Positions 17,237-25,871 are shown, numbered from the stretch's first letter. The stretch: 64,000 bases of DNA from an uncultured Rhodospirillaceae bacterium (GCA_937927415.1 CALBDS010000047.1:18286-82285); one strand, 5' to 3'. Numbers and translations: made by a program. Notes: generated by a model not told the origin, from the letters alone.

Positions 17237-17297
17237 CCCGACCCCGTTTGGAGGCGTCAGCCTCCAAACGGGGTCGGGGCAGCCGCCCCGCTCGGGC
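17237..17297. repeat. Intergenic palindromic repeat, family C (copy 1), possible terminator
   Basis: A 19-bp perfect stem with a GTCA loop (arms 17237-17255 and 17260-17278) is followed by a small hairpin, CGGGGC-AGCC-GCCCCG. There is no T run. The same two modules recur in reverse orientation at 25708. It lies between the convergent CBS and KGG genes and could end both transcripts. Confidence 0.8.
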
Positions 17298-17366
17298 ATG
17301 GAAAAGGCCGCCCCCCTTTCGGAGGGCGGCCCATATCACGGGATGGTGAAGACGTCAGGATAGGTG

Positions 17367-17609
17367 TCAGCGTTCCTCGTCGCTGCTGCCACGGCCGCCA
17401 TGGCTGTGCTGTCCGCCCTTGCGTCCGGCTTCGGCGGCGCGTTCCGGGTCGTTCTTGAAGTTCCCACCCGACTGCTGTCCGCCCTTGTGCCCGGCTTCGG
17501 CGGCGCGCTGCGGGTCGTTCTTGAAGTTCCCGCCCGAATGCTGCCCGCCGGCCGACCGGCCCTGTTCCTGATTCCGGCCCTGGTCCTGGTTCCGGTCCTG
17601 GTTCGCCAT
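17367..17609 (-). CDS. KGG-repeat stress-induced protein (YciG-like)
   Basis: The 80-residue hydrophilic protein opens with an Asn/Gln-rich stretch. It then has two near-identical KGG repeats, each made of GGNFKNDPxRAAEAG followed by KGGQ. Proteins of this type (YciG/Con-10 like) are small, induced by stress, and often disordered. The two repeats also match each other closely at the DNA level. The molecular function is not known. It stands alone on the minus strand between the CBS gene and the arsenic operon. Confidence 0.9.
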   Translation of the reverse strand: MANQDRNQDQGRNQEQGRSAGGQHSGGNFKNDPQRAAEAGHKGGQQSGGNFKNDPERAAEAGRKGGQHSHGGRGSSDEER

Positions 17610-17815
17610 GTCTCGTCTCCCTTATGTTGGACGATGCCAGCATCAACAGGACCGGAGCGGCATGGTTTCGCAAAAATTCAGCGGCCCCATGCCGGAACCT
17701 TGCCAAAAGACGGGATGGCAATCGGTTTCTTTATCGACACCACCATTTCCCATATTCTTATGGAAGTCTCCATTCCTTTTGCGCGGACCCGGCCGGTTCA
17801 TGGGATGTGAGCGTT

Positions 17816-18859
17816 TCACCGGGCGCAGGCGTGCGCTGCACCCCGCTCATACCAGCCGCGGGTGCGGCGGACCAGACGGACCACCGACAGCATCACCGGC
17901 ACTTCCACCAGCACCCCCACCACCGTGGCCAGTGCGGCACCGGAGTTCAGCCCGAACAGGCTGATGGCCGCGGCCACCGCCAGTTCGAAGAAGTTCGACG
18001 CGCCGATCAGTGCCGCCGGCGCCGCCACACACCACGCCACCCCCAGCCACCGCGACAGCCCATAGGCCAGGGCGGCGTTCAGATAGACCTGGATGATGAT
18101 GGGAACGGCCAGCAGCAGGATCACCAGCGGCTCGGCCAGGATGCGTTCGCCCTGAAACCCGAACAGCATGACCAGGGTGGTCAGCAGTGCCGCCAGCGAC
18201 GCCGGCTGCAGCCGCCCGAGCACCCGGCCCAGTGCGGCATCCCCGCCCACGGCCAGCAGACGGCGGCGCCACGCCTGGGCGACGGTCACCGGCACCACGA
18301 TGTACAGCACCACCGACAGGACCAGCGTGTCCCACGGCACGGTGATCGACGCCACCCCCAGCAGCAGCCCCACCAGCGGCGCGAAGGCCACCACCATGAT
18401 GCTGTCGTTCAGCGCCACCTGGCTCAGCGTGTAATGCGGCTCGCCCCCGCACAGGTTGGACCACACGAACACCATGGCGGTGCAGGGGGCCGCGGCCAGC
18501 AGGATCAGCCCGGCGATGTAGGACGACACCTGATCCGCCGGCAGCAGCGGCGCGAACAGATGGCCGATGAACAGCGTGCCCAGCAGAGCCATGGAAAAGG
18601 GCTTCACCGCCCAGTTGACGAACAGGGTCACGCCGATGCCGCGCCAATGCTCGCCCACCCGATGCAGGGCGCCGAAGTCGATCTTCAGCAGCATGGGCAC
18701 GATCATCAGCCAGATCAGCACCGCCACCGGCAGATTGACCCGCGCCACCTCCGCCGCGGCGACGGCGGCGAAGGCGCCGGGAAACAGGCTGCCCAGCAGC
18801 ACCCCGGCGACGATGCACAGCACCACCCACAGGCTGAGCCAGCGTTCGAACAGGCTCAT
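17816..18859 (-). CDS. acr3: Acr3-type arsenite efflux transporter
   Basis: A 347-residue protein with ten membrane helices of the Acr3 (BASS-like) arsenite permease family. The signature AAAPCTAMVFVWSNL (Cys126) contains the Cys shown to be essential in studied Acr3 proteins. NWAVKPFSMALLG and PLVILLLAVPIIIQ are other family blocks. It exports As(III), the product of the arsenate reductase domain coded just upstream. The start overlaps the stop of the arsR-arsC fusion gene by 4 bases (ATGA), which points to coupled translation. Confidence 0.94.
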   Translation of the reverse strand: MSLFERWLSLWVVLCIVAGVLLGSLFPGAFAAVAAAEVARVNLPVAVLIWLMIVPMLLKIDFGALHRVGEHWRGIGVTLFVNWAVKPFSMALLGTLFIGHLFAPLLPADQVSSYIAGLILLAAAPCTAMVFVWSNLCGGEPHYTLSQVALNDSIMVVAFAPLVGLLLGVASITVPWDTLVLSVVLYIVVPVTVAQAWRRRLLAVGGDAALGRVLGRLQPASLAALLTTLVMLFGFQGERILAEPLVILLLAVPIIIQVYLNAALAYGLSRWLGVAWCVAAPAALIGASNFFELAVAAAISLFGLNSGAALATVVGVLVEVPVMLSVVRLVRRTRGWYERGAAHACAR

Positions 18860-19749
18860 GGCGCGTCCTCCGGCCGGGGATCGTCGGCGCGGGCGGTGCC
18901 GATGGCGGTCAGGCGGTTTTGCAGCGACAGCCGGTCCAGCGCCTCCACCCGCAGGCTGGTGAACAGCTTGATGCGGTGTTCCAGTTCCAGATAGACGCGG
19001 CGGAACAGCTTCAGCGCCTGTTCCTCCGGCCCGTCGAAGGCGGCGGGATCCTCCACCCCCCAGTGTGCGGTCATGGGCTGGCCGGGCCACACCGGGCAGA
19101 CCTCGCCCGCGGCGTTGTCGCAGACGGTGAAGACGAAATCCAACGCCGGGGCGTCGGGGCCGGCGAACTCGTCCCAGGATTTGGAGCGGAAACCGGCGGT
19201 GTCGTAGTTCAACTGCCCCAGCAGCTTCAGCGCCAGCGGGTTGACGCGGCCCGTGGGGTGGCTGCCGGCGCTCAAGGCGCGGAAGCGCCCGGCACCCCAG
19301 CGGCTCAGCGCCGCTTCGGCCATGATGCTGCGGGCGGAATTGCCGGTGCACAGGAACAGCACCGTGTAAAGGCGTGGTTCGGTCATCGCGGATCCGTCGG
19401 TGGGAAGGGGGGCAGAGGCCGCGGGCGGGCAGCACACCGACACCGGGCGCCCGTCACCGCAGCAATTTTCCGTCAGGTAGCCCAAAAGGCCGTTCATGCG
19501 CGCGAAATCGGCGGTGTAGCGGATGCTCCGCCCCTCCCGCCGGGAAACCGCCAGCCCGGCCTGGACCAGTTGCGCCAGATGGAAGGACAGGGTGTTGGCC
19601 GGCACCGCCAGCGCCTGCGCCAGGGCACCCGCCGCCATACCGTCCGGTCCCGCCCGCACCAGACGGCGGAACGCTTCCAGCCGGGTTTCCTGAGCCAGGG
19701 CGGCCAGCGCCTTGACGGCATCGTCCAGGATCATGGGGGGCAGATTCAT
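18856..19749 (-). CDS. ArsR repressor - ArsC arsenate reductase fusion protein
   Basis: A 297-residue protein with two parts. Residues 1-95 form an ArsR/SmtB winged HTH (ALAQETRLEAFRRLV; NTLSFHLAQLVQAGL). They are followed by a Cys-rich tail, NCC at 95-97 and VCC at 105-107, that probably binds As(III). Residues 122-297 form an arsenate reductase of the low-molecular-weight phosphatase class, with the active loop CTGNSARS (Cys134, Arg140) and FTVCDNAAGEVCPVW. One chain thus senses arsenic and reduces arsenate. An internal ATG before TEPRLYTV could give the reductase alone. Gene order arsR-arsC-acr3 makes a complete small resistance operon. Confidence 0.94.
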   Translation of the reverse strand: MNLPPMILDDAVKALAALAQETRLEAFRRLVRAGPDGMAAGALAQALAVPANTLSFHLAQLVQAGLAVSRREGRSIRYTADFARMNGLLGYLTENCCGDGRPVSVCCPPAASAPLPTDGSAMTEPRLYTVLFLCTGNSARSIMAEAALSRWGAGRFRALSAGSHPTGRVNPLALKLLGQLNYDTAGFRSKSWDEFAGPDAPALDFVFTVCDNAAGEVCPVWPGQPMTAHWGVEDPAAFDGPEEQALKLFRRVYLELEHRIKLFTSLRVEALDRLSLQNRLTAIGTARADDPRPEDAP

Positions 19750-19892
19750 GGGGAACGCTCCCGTTTCGTTGCGGCGCCACCGTAGCGGCCCCGGTTGGCA
19801 AATTCAACGATAATTCCAGAAATATAGAAATATAGGCGAACAAAAAAGGCGCCCTTCGCGGGGAAGGGCGCCGGGACGGGTGGTGCGGGGGA

Positions 19893-20924
19893 TCAGCCCC
19901 AGGGGCCGGAGCGCCGGCCGCCGCCGGCGGGCGGCGGCGCGCCCCACGGGCCGGCGGCCGGGCGGGCCGGTTCGGGCGGGCGCTGGCCGGCGGGATAGCC
20001 GCCGTTTCCGAAGCCGCCAGTGGCAAAGCCGTTGCCGCCGCCGGGGCCGCGGCCATAGCCGCCCATGCCGGCCATCTGCTGCAGCCGCGCCACCCGGTTT
20101 TCCATGTTGGGATGGGTGGAGAACAGGTTGTCCATGCCGTGGCCGTGCAGCGGGTTGGCGATGAACAGATGGGCGGTGGCCGGGTGGGCTTCGGCGCGCG
20201 CGTCGGGGATGTGCGCCACCCCGTCGTGAATGCGCTGGAGCGCGCTGGCCAGCCACAGCGGGCGGCCGCAGATCTCGGCGCCGATGCGGTCGGCCTCGTA
20301 CTCGCGGGTGCGGCTGATGGCCATCTGCACCAACGACGCCGCCAGCGGCGCCAGGATCATCATCAGCAGCGAACCAATGAAGCCCAGCGGATTGCCCCCC
20401 TGGCCCTCCTCGTTCGACGAGCTGGACCCGCCGAAGAACATGCCGAAGTTCGCCAGCATGGAGATGGCGCCGGCGATCGTGGCGGTGATGGTCATGATAA
20501 GGGTGTCGCGGTTCTTCACATGGGCCAGCTCGTGGGCCATGACCCCGGCGACCTCTTCCGCGCTCAGCCGGTCCAACAGGCCGGTGGTGGCGGCCACCGC
20601 CGCGTTTTCCGGGTTGCGCCCGGTGGCAAAGGCGTTGGGCTGGTCGGAATGGATGATGTAGACCCGCGGCATCGGCAGCCCGGCGCGCTGGGCCAGCCGC
20701 TGAACGATGTCGTGGAATTCCGGGGCGGTGCGGGCGTCCACCTCCTGCGCGTTGTACATGGACAGGACCATACTGCCGGAATTCCAATAGGCGAACAGGT
20801 TCATGCCCACGGCGATCAGAAACGCGATGAGCATCCCCCCCTTGCCGCCGATCAGGAAACCGACGCCGGCAAACAGCGCCGTCAGCCCGGCAAGCAGAAT
20901 GGTGGTCTTCAGGTAGCTGGTCAT
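19893..20924 (-). CDS. htpX: HtpX-type zinc metalloprotease (membrane protein quality control)
   Basis: A 343-residue M48-family protease. Two N-terminal helices (about residues 8-45) come first, then the conserved NAFATGRNPENAAVAAT, the zinc site HELAHVKNRD (HExxH) and a second helix pair. The third zinc ligand is in TREYEADRIGAE. The C-terminal 50 residues are Gly/Pro-rich and low in complexity, longer than in E. coli HtpX. HtpX cleaves damaged membrane proteins in the inner membrane. Start ATG 20924 is chosen as the family-like start. Confidence 0.94.
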   Translation of the reverse strand: MTSYLKTTILLAGLTALFAGVGFLIGGKGGMLIAFLIAVGMNLFAYWNSGSMVLSMYNAQEVDARTAPEFHDIVQRLAQRAGLPMPRVYIIHSDQPNAFATGRNPENAAVAATTGLLDRLSAEEVAGVMAHELAHVKNRDTLIMTITATIAGAISMLANFGMFFGGSSSSNEEGQGGNPLGFIGSLLMMILAPLAASLVQMAISRTREYEADRIGAEICGRPLWLASALQRIHDGVAHIPDARAEAHPATAHLFIANPLHGHGMDNLFSTHPNMENRVARLQQMAGMGGYGRGPGGGNGFATGGFGNGGYPAGQRPPEPARPAAGPWGAPPPAGGGRRSGPWG

Positions 20925-21490
20925 GGCCGGCCTTCCAGGTGCGTGTGTCGCGTGATCCGGTGGTTCTGCCGGGTCATATGGGCGCATCGCGCCTGTGACT
21001 TCAAGAGCATGGCGTTCACATGGCCGGTGCCGGATCCCCCGGCGGTGGCGGAAAAATTATCGGTGGGATTGCGAATTGTCATTCGCCTCCCTCCATTTCC
21101 TTTCCCATCATCGGGGTTCGTCCGCCCCGGCTCCGGGCCATTGGGGCCGTTCCGGTCCGATCCCCGGCCGACGTCAAATAATGATATTGAAAATCATGGA
21201 GGGATTTTCCCTCTCTCTCGGTTTTCAGGCGAAACAGCCAAATGATCCCGCTTGCCTGACGGTAAATCTTTAACGCCTCTAAACCATTTTGCGCTTTATC
21301 ACTTTAATAATTAGATATATCTAATGCGCTAATTTTTGGATTTTCTGTGCCATTTTACATTTGTTTGCCCTTGATTTGATGGTGTTGCGTTGATAAAAGC
21401 GCGGAACAACCTCACTTTGTATGCGGTTTTGAGCTGGCGGGCGGCGCGGCGTGATGGCGCGTGGTCTGACGGAAGGATGGCCGCTGACTG
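20925..21490. other. 566-base divergent intergenic region between htpX and the globin receptor gene
   Basis: I see no gene here. The right half (from about 21170) is much richer in A and T than its surroundings, as expected of a promoter region. It holds a 16-bp palindrome (21310-21325). A possible promoter for the receptor gene is TTGATT at 21371 with TAAAAG at 21394, 17 bases apart, a weak match. A small GAGGGA/TCCCTC hairpin lies at 21199-21213. The left half is GC-rich with nothing recognisable. Confidence 0.6.
21310..21325. promoter_or_regulatory. 16-bp perfect AT-rich palindrome, likely regulator site
   Basis: ATTAGATATATCTAAT is a perfect inverted repeat in the promoter region of the globin-coupled receptor gene, 166 bases before its start. 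Its length and symmetry suggest a dimeric regulator. The regulator is unknown. Confidence 0.5.
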
Positions 21491-23512
21491 ATGGAGATGG
21501 TTCCGATGATGCAACGCGACGAGCGCGATCGGTCGGCCCTGACGGTGCTTCCCTTCTTCGGCCTGACGGATGCGGTGTGCCGGCGGTTGCGCGACATCGC
21601 TCCTCACGCCCGCGCGGCTCTGCCGGCGGCGTTGGATCGTTTTTACGCCCACCTGATGCAGCAGCCCCATCTGGCCCGCCTGTTCGACGACCCCGCCCAG
21701 ATGGCCCGCGCCAAGGAGGGGCAGAGCCGCCATTGGGAACGCATTCTGGAGGGCCGGTTCGACGAAGCCTATCTCGACTCCGCCCGCCGGGTGGGAACGG
21801 CCCATTACCGGGCCGGGCTGGCGATGCCTTATTATATCGGCGGCTATTCCTTTCTGATGGGGGAACTGGCGGCGGCGACGGCGCGGCTGTACAGCCGCGG
21901 CTTCGGGCGCCGCGCCGCGTCGGAGGCCATGGCCGACGCGCAGCAGGCGGTGATCGCCGCGGCCATGTACGACCTCAGCGTCTGTCTTGCCACCTATCCC
22001 GAAGCCATCGACGCCGAGCGCCGGTCCATGGTCACCTCCATGGCCGAGCACATCGACGGTGAGATCGGCGCCACCATGGAGGATATGGGGCGGCTGACCG
22101 GCGGGGTGCGCGGTGCCGCCGAACGGCTGAACCACACCGCGGCCCGCACCAAGGTCAGTGCCGCCACCGCCACCGATGCATCCAATCTGGCGCTGTCCAG
22201 CGCCCAGACGGTGGCATCGGCGGCGGACGAGCTGCATTCCTCCATCAGCGAGATCGCCCGCCAGGTGGGGCAGTCGGTGGATGTGGCCCGCCGCGCCGTG
22301 ACCCAGGCGGGGGAAGCGCGGTCGGTGATGGAAACCCTGACCGTGACCTCCCAGGAAATCGGGCGGGTGGTGGATATGATCGGCTCCATCGCCAAGCAGA
22401 CCAACCTCCTGGCCCTGAATGCCACCATCGAAGCGGCCCGCGCCGGGGACGCCGGCAAGGGGTTCGCCGTGGTGGCGGGGGAGGTCAAGACCCTGGCCCG
22501 CCAGACCGCCGACGCCACCGAAGAGATCGTGGCCCAGGTCAGCCGCATCCGCGAGGCGGCGGGCCGTGCCGCCGGGTCCATGGATTCGGTGGGGGCGATC
22601 ATCCACGACATGGAAACCTTCGGCTCCACCATCGCCGCGGCCATCGAGGAGCAATCGGCGGCCACCCAGGAAATCAGCCGCTGCGTCAACGAAACCGCCG
22701 ACGGCGCCCGCCGGGTGTCCGAGGTGATGACCGAACTGGCCGAAGAGGCGGAGGAATCCAGCGAACTGGCCGAAGAGGTGATGAAGGACACCGGCCGCAT
22801 GGACGACACGGTTGCGGCTCTGGGCCGCGCCCTGAAACGGTCGGTCCGCGGCGCGTCCGAAGACGCCGACCGCCGCCGCGACCGCCGGGCCGGCTGTCTG
22901 CTGCCGGTCACGGTGTCGCTGAACGGCGCCACGGTGGACGGGTCGGTGTCGGATATCTCGATCGGCGGGGCGGCGGTGTCGCTCACCGGGGCGAAGCCGG
23001 CGGTGGGGACGGACATGACCCTGTCGGCCCCGGCCCTGGGCCAGCCGCGGCGCGGACGGGTGGTGGCGGTGTCGGGGGCGCTGTGCCATGTCGCCTTCGA
23101 CGCCGACAGCCATCTGTCCCCCGGCCTGATGGAGCGTCTGGTCACCGATGGCGGCATGGCGGTGGTGGAACGGGCCAAGACTGACCATCGGGATTTCGTG
23201 AACCGGGTGATGGAAGCGGTGGAAGGCCGGTCCAAGACCAAGGCCGCCGATCTGGCCAACCACCACACCTGCCGTCTGGGCAAATGGTACGACGGGGTGA
23301 ACGATCCCCATGTCCGGTCCTGTCCGGCCTATGGCGCGTTGCTGGACCCCCACCGCCGCGTGCATGAATTCGGTAAACAGGCGCTGGTGCGCACCGCCGC
23401 CGGCGATGCCCCCGGCGCCCGCGCCGCCGCCGAAAGCATGAACGCCGCCAGCCGCGAGGTGCTGACCCTGCTCGACCAGTTGAAGGGTGAGATTGCCGGC
23501 CGGCGTTCCTGA
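21491..23512 (+). CDS. Globin-coupled soluble chemoreceptor with MCP, PilZ and CZB domains
   Basis: A 673-residue protein without membrane helices. Domain order: protoglobin heme sensor (about 15-180; likely proximal His105 in GTAHYRAGL, as in HemAT); a linker; the MCP signalling hairpin with tip IAKQTNLLALNATIEAARAG; a PilZ domain (about 456-560) with RRRDRR at 461-466 and DISIGG at 488-493, the two c-di-GMP contact motifs; and a CZB zinc domain (about 563-673) with TDHRDF, HHTCRLGKWYDG and a later His pair. The inferred role is cytoplasmic oxygen (or gas) taxis modulated by c-di-GMP and by zinc or oxidants. No che genes are nearby. Confidence 0.93.
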   Translation: MEMVPMMQRDERDRSALTVLPFFGLTDAVCRRLRDIAPHARAALPAALDRFYAHLMQQPHLARLFDDPAQMARAKEGQSRHWERILEGRFDEAYLDSARRVGTAHYRAGLAMPYYIGGYSFLMGELAAATARLYSRGFGRRAASEAMADAQQAVIAAAMYDLSVCLATYPEAIDAERRSMVTSMAEHIDGEIGATMEDMGRLTGGVRGAAERLNHTAARTKVSAATATDASNLALSSAQTVASAADELHSSISEIARQVGQSVDVARRAVTQAGEARSVMETLTVTSQEIGRVVDMIGSIAKQTNLLALNATIEAARAGDAGKGFAVVAGEVKTLARQTADATEEIVAQVSRIREAAGRAAGSMDSVGAIIHDMETFGSTIAAAIEEQSAATQEISRCVNETADGARRVSEVMTELAEEAEESSELAEEVMKDTGRMDDTVAALGRALKRSVRGASEDADRRRDRRAGCLLPVTVSLNGATVDGSVSDISIGGAAVSLTGAKPAVGTDMTLSAPALGQPRRGRVVAVSGALCHVAFDADSHLSPGLMERLVTDGGMAVVERAKTDHRDFVNRVMEAVEGRSKTKAADLANHHTCRLGKWYDGVNDPHVRSCPAYGALLDPHRRVHEFGKQALVRTAAGDAPGARAAAESMNAASREVLTLLDQLKGEIAGRRS

Positions 23513-23557
23513 GCGCCCCCTTGCCCGGCCCGTCCGCGGCCCCTATCCTTGTCCGTC

Positions 23558-23785
23558 ATGAGCACCACCGACACCCCCGCCGACGGAATCCCGTCTGCCG
23601 CCGCCGCCCGGCCCGTCAGCCCGGCGGCGGCTTCGCCCGCCCCCGAGTCGCCCGAAACCCTGCCCGCGGAACCCGCCACGCCGAAGGCCGTGGAGCAGAT
23701 GCCCGGAGAGATCGGCGGCCCCTCCGGCCCCGAACCCACCCGCTTCGGCGATTGGGAATTCAAGGGCCGCTGCTCGGACTTTTGA
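23558..23785 (+). CDS. DUF1674 / SDHAF4-like succinate dehydrogenase assembly factor
   Basis: A 75-residue protein. The N-terminal 45 residues are a Pro/Ala-rich, unconserved stretch. The C-terminus is the family signature GEIGGPSGPEPTRFGDWEFK followed by GRCSDF. In eukaryotes the homologue SDHAF4 binds flavinated SdhA and helps build complex II, and bacterial members are assumed to do likewise. No sdh genes are in the window. A TTG three codons upstream is a possible alternative start. Confidence 0.9.
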   Translation: MSTTDTPADGIPSAAAARPVSPAAASPAPESPETLPAEPATPKAVEQMPGEIGGPSGPEPTRFGDWEFKGRCSDF

Positions 23786-23796
23786 TTCTAAAAGGA

Positions 23797-23832
23797 CTTT
23801 ATCCCTGGAATACGCTTGTGTTCAGGATAAAG
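23797..23832. repeat. Inverted repeat downstream of the SDHAF4-like gene
   Basis: CTTTATCCCTG at 23797 and CAGGATAAAG at 23823 pair with one bulge and a 15-base loop. There is no T run on either side. It could be a transcript end for the DUF1674 gene or an operator for the nuclease gene that starts 70 bases on. The evidence is weak. Confidence 0.35.
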
Positions 23833-23903
23833 GGCCTATGAATTCTTGATATGTTCCTGTTGGGGCGCTAGGCTTTTTCCACCCGCGTGGGGAGGGGAAG
23901 GTC

Positions 23904-24356
23904 ATGCGTCTGCCGCACGTTCTGTCCGTTCTGGCTGTGGTGTCGGGGGCCGTACCGGCCGCTGCCGGCACCCGTTCCACCTTGCCCGGCCCGATCCCGG
24001 CGGAGGTGGTGGAGGTGGTGGATGGCGACACGCTGGCGGTGCGGGCCACCGTCTGGCTGGGGCAGGCGGTGGACATCCATGTGCGGCTGGCCGGGGTGGA
24101 CACCCCCGAACGGCGTGCGCGCTGCGGCCAGGAACGGGATCTGGCCGAGGAAGCCGCCCGCCTGACCCGCCGTCTGGTGGCGGGCGGCGAGGTTCGGCTG
24201 TTCGACGTGATGGCGGACAAATACGGCGGGCGGGTGCGGGCGCGGGTGGAAACCGCCGACGGCGCCGATCTGGCCCGCGCTCTGCTGGCCTCCGGCCTTG
24301 CCCGCCCGTACGGCGGCGGACGGCGGGAAGGCTGGTGCGAGGCCGCGGCGCCGTGA
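23904..24356 (+). CDS. Secreted thermonuclease (SNase-like) family protein
   Basis: A 150-residue protein with a signal peptide (residues 1-22, ending PAAAG) and one staphylococcal-nuclease OB-fold domain. The catalytic pattern is present: VVDGDTLAV (metal-binding Asp), VRLAGVDTPER (Arg and Glu) and DKYGGRVRARV (second Arg). The protein is probably periplasmic or exported and cleaves DNA or RNA with calcium. Such genes are common single-copy accessories in alphaproteobacteria. The physiological role here is unknown. Confidence 0.88.
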   Translation: MRLPHVLSVLAVVSGAVPAAAGTRSTLPGPIPAEVVEVVDGDTLAVRATVWLGQAVDIHVRLAGVDTPERRARCGQERDLAEEAARLTRRLVAGGEVRLFDVMADKYGGRVRARVETADGADLARALLASGLARPYGGGRREGWCEAAAP

Positions 24357-24399
24357 CCCGCTCTTGATCCGTTCGTGGCCTCTCCTCACATAACCGGCC

Positions 24400-24852
24400 A
24401 TGCTGTTGCGTTGGATCGAACGGCTGCTGGCCGAAACCCACGCCGATCTGGCCCGTGCCATCGGTGTGCTGCCCCCTGAAACCGTGCTCCATATGGTGGA
24501 TGCCGCCGCCCTGGTGGCGTCGGCCGACGGTCCCGGCCCCGGCGGTGTCGCCCGGCAGGAAGCGGCGGAGGCGCTGGGCCTCGTCCGCCAACTAACGGCC
24601 CTGCGCCGTCTGGGCATGGAGCACGCGCGCAAACGCTTTGAAGAAACGGTCGCCCGGCTGCGCCAGGGCGGCGAGCCGGCCCGCACCGCCCTGCTGGACC
24701 GTCTGGCATCCCTAGCCGCCCACCCCGAACACGCCCGCCTGCTGCTGCATGTGGCCGGGGCGGTGGCGGCGGTGGACGGGCAGGTCAGCCCGCCGGAACA
24801 GGCGATGCTGGACCGGCTGGCCGGTGCTCTGACCCTTCCCCCCGATGCGTGA
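24400..24852 (+). CDS. TerB-like (tellurite resistance family) helical protein
   Basis: A 150-residue all-helical protein. Two acidic loops of the TerB type can be seen, VDAAALVASADGPG at about residue 33 and AVAAVDGQVSPPEQAML at about 122, each followed by an amphipathic helix. This suggests a TerB-like metal-binding fold. No other ter genes are nearby, so tellurite resistance should not be assumed. It starts 44 bases after the nuclease gene. Confidence 0.65.
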   Translation: MLLRWIERLLAETHADLARAIGVLPPETVLHMVDAAALVASADGPGPGGVARQEAAEALGLVRQLTALRRLGMEHARKRFEETVARLRQGGEPARTALLDRLASLAAHPEHARLLLHVAGAVAAVDGQVSPPEQAMLDRLAGALTLPPDA

Positions 24853-24894
24853 TGCGCTACACTGCCGCCCAGGCAACCGGAGCGGGAGGACAGG

Positions 24895-25740
24895 ATGGAG
24901 CGCATCGTCAGCGTGCGGCCCGGCATCGGTGCCACCGCCCGCATCATCCAGGGACAGGAGTTGCGGCTGTCGCGGGTGGTGGTGGACCAGCCGACCCTGA
25001 TCGTCGTCGCCCGCGGGCGCAAGCGGCTGGTCAACGGTCAGGGCGATTGGGTGCTGGACACGGGCGGGGCGGTGGTGCTGGCCGCCGGGCAGGAATTCGA
25101 CGTCATCAACACCCCCACCCCCGATGGGGATTACCGCGCGTCGTGGCTGGTGTTCGATGCCGGGGTGCTGGCCCGCTATGGGGCCGAACGGCCCAATGTG
25201 CCGCCGGTGTCCGACGTGCTGCCGTTGCCGCGGCTGGGGCCGGACTTTCTCGACGCCTATGACCGGGCGGTGGCGGCGGTGGTGGTGGGGGAGGACTTGC
25301 CCGCCGCCGTCGCCGAGCAGCGATTGCGCGAGGTGCTGGCGTGGCTGGGCCTTTCCGGCGGGCGCCCGGTCTGCCCGCCGGGGGGATCGGTGGCGGCGCG
25401 GGTGCGGGATCTGTTCGCCGCCGACCCGGCCCACGGCTGGACCGCCGCCGACGCCGCCCGCCATCTGGCCATGAGCGAGGCCACCATGCGCCGGCGGCTG
25501 GCCGAGGAAGGCCAGAGCGCGCAAAAGATCCTGATCGATGTGCGGATGCATCGGGCGCTGATGCTGCTGCAATCCACCGACCAGCCGGTGACCAGCATTG
25601 CCTTCGACGTGGGGTACGACAGCCCGTCGCGCTTTGCCGTGCGCTTCCGCGAACGCTTCGGGCATCCCCCGACCGCTCTTCGTGCGCGCGAGGGTGTTCG
25701 GGGGAGTGGGGCGGCTGCCCCGACCCCGCTTGGAGGCTGA
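24895..25740 (+). CDS. AraC family transcriptional regulator
   Basis: The 281-residue regulator has an N-terminal cupin-like sensing domain and a C-terminal double HTH. The second part shows WTAADAARHLAMSEATMRRRL and VTSIAFDVGYDSPSRFAVRFRERFG with the usual HPPTALR end. The start ATG has GGAGGACAGG just upstream. The last 13 or so residues (GVRGSGAAAPTPLGG) and the stop codon are coded by a family C repeat, so the original C-terminus was probably shorter or different. The next gene (YbhB-like) may be its target. Confidence 0.92.
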   Translation: MERIVSVRPGIGATARIIQGQELRLSRVVVDQPTLIVVARGRKRLVNGQGDWVLDTGGAVVLAAGQEFDVINTPTPDGDYRASWLVFDAGVLARYGAERPNVPPVSDVLPLPRLGPDFLDAYDRAVAAVVVGEDLPAAVAEQRLREVLAWLGLSGGRPVCPPGGSVAARVRDLFAADPAHGWTAADAARHLAMSEATMRRRLAEEGQSAQKILIDVRMHRALMLLQSTDQPVTSIAFDVGYDSPSRFAVRFRERFGHPPTALRAREGVRGSGAAAPTPLGG

Positions 25741-25764
25741 CGCCTCCAAACCTCCTCCCTTTTT
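25708..25764 (+). repeat. Palindromic repeat, family C (copy 2), overlapping the araC-type gene end; possible terminator
   Basis: GGGGC-GGCT-GCCCC at 25708-25721 is followed by TTGGAGGC-TGAC-GCCTCCAA at 25730-25749 and a T5 run at 25760-25764. It is the reverse-oriented counterpart of the element at 17237. The TGA stop of the AraC gene is formed by the loop of the second hairpin. Confidence 0.75.
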
Positions 25765-25871
25765 AGCGATTGAGCGTTCCGGCACAGAGCTTGAGCGGTC
25801 CCGGCGCGCGGGCGTGTCCGTCCCCACGCTACGGTCGGTGCACACCATGAACACAAGAGGAGATGGCACCG

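Noticed and set aside
17367..17609. Possible short tandem repeat or CRISPR-like array
   Set aside because: Only two DNA repeats occur and they code for the duplicated KGG protein motif.
17624..18994. 456-codon plus-strand frame opposite acr3
   Set aside because: His/Gln/Arg-rich antisense shadow, and acr3 on the minus strand has family motifs and a coupled start.
21329..23365. 678-codon minus-strand frame opposite the globin receptor
   Set aside because: Antisense of a multi-domain protein whose motifs are clear on the plus strand.
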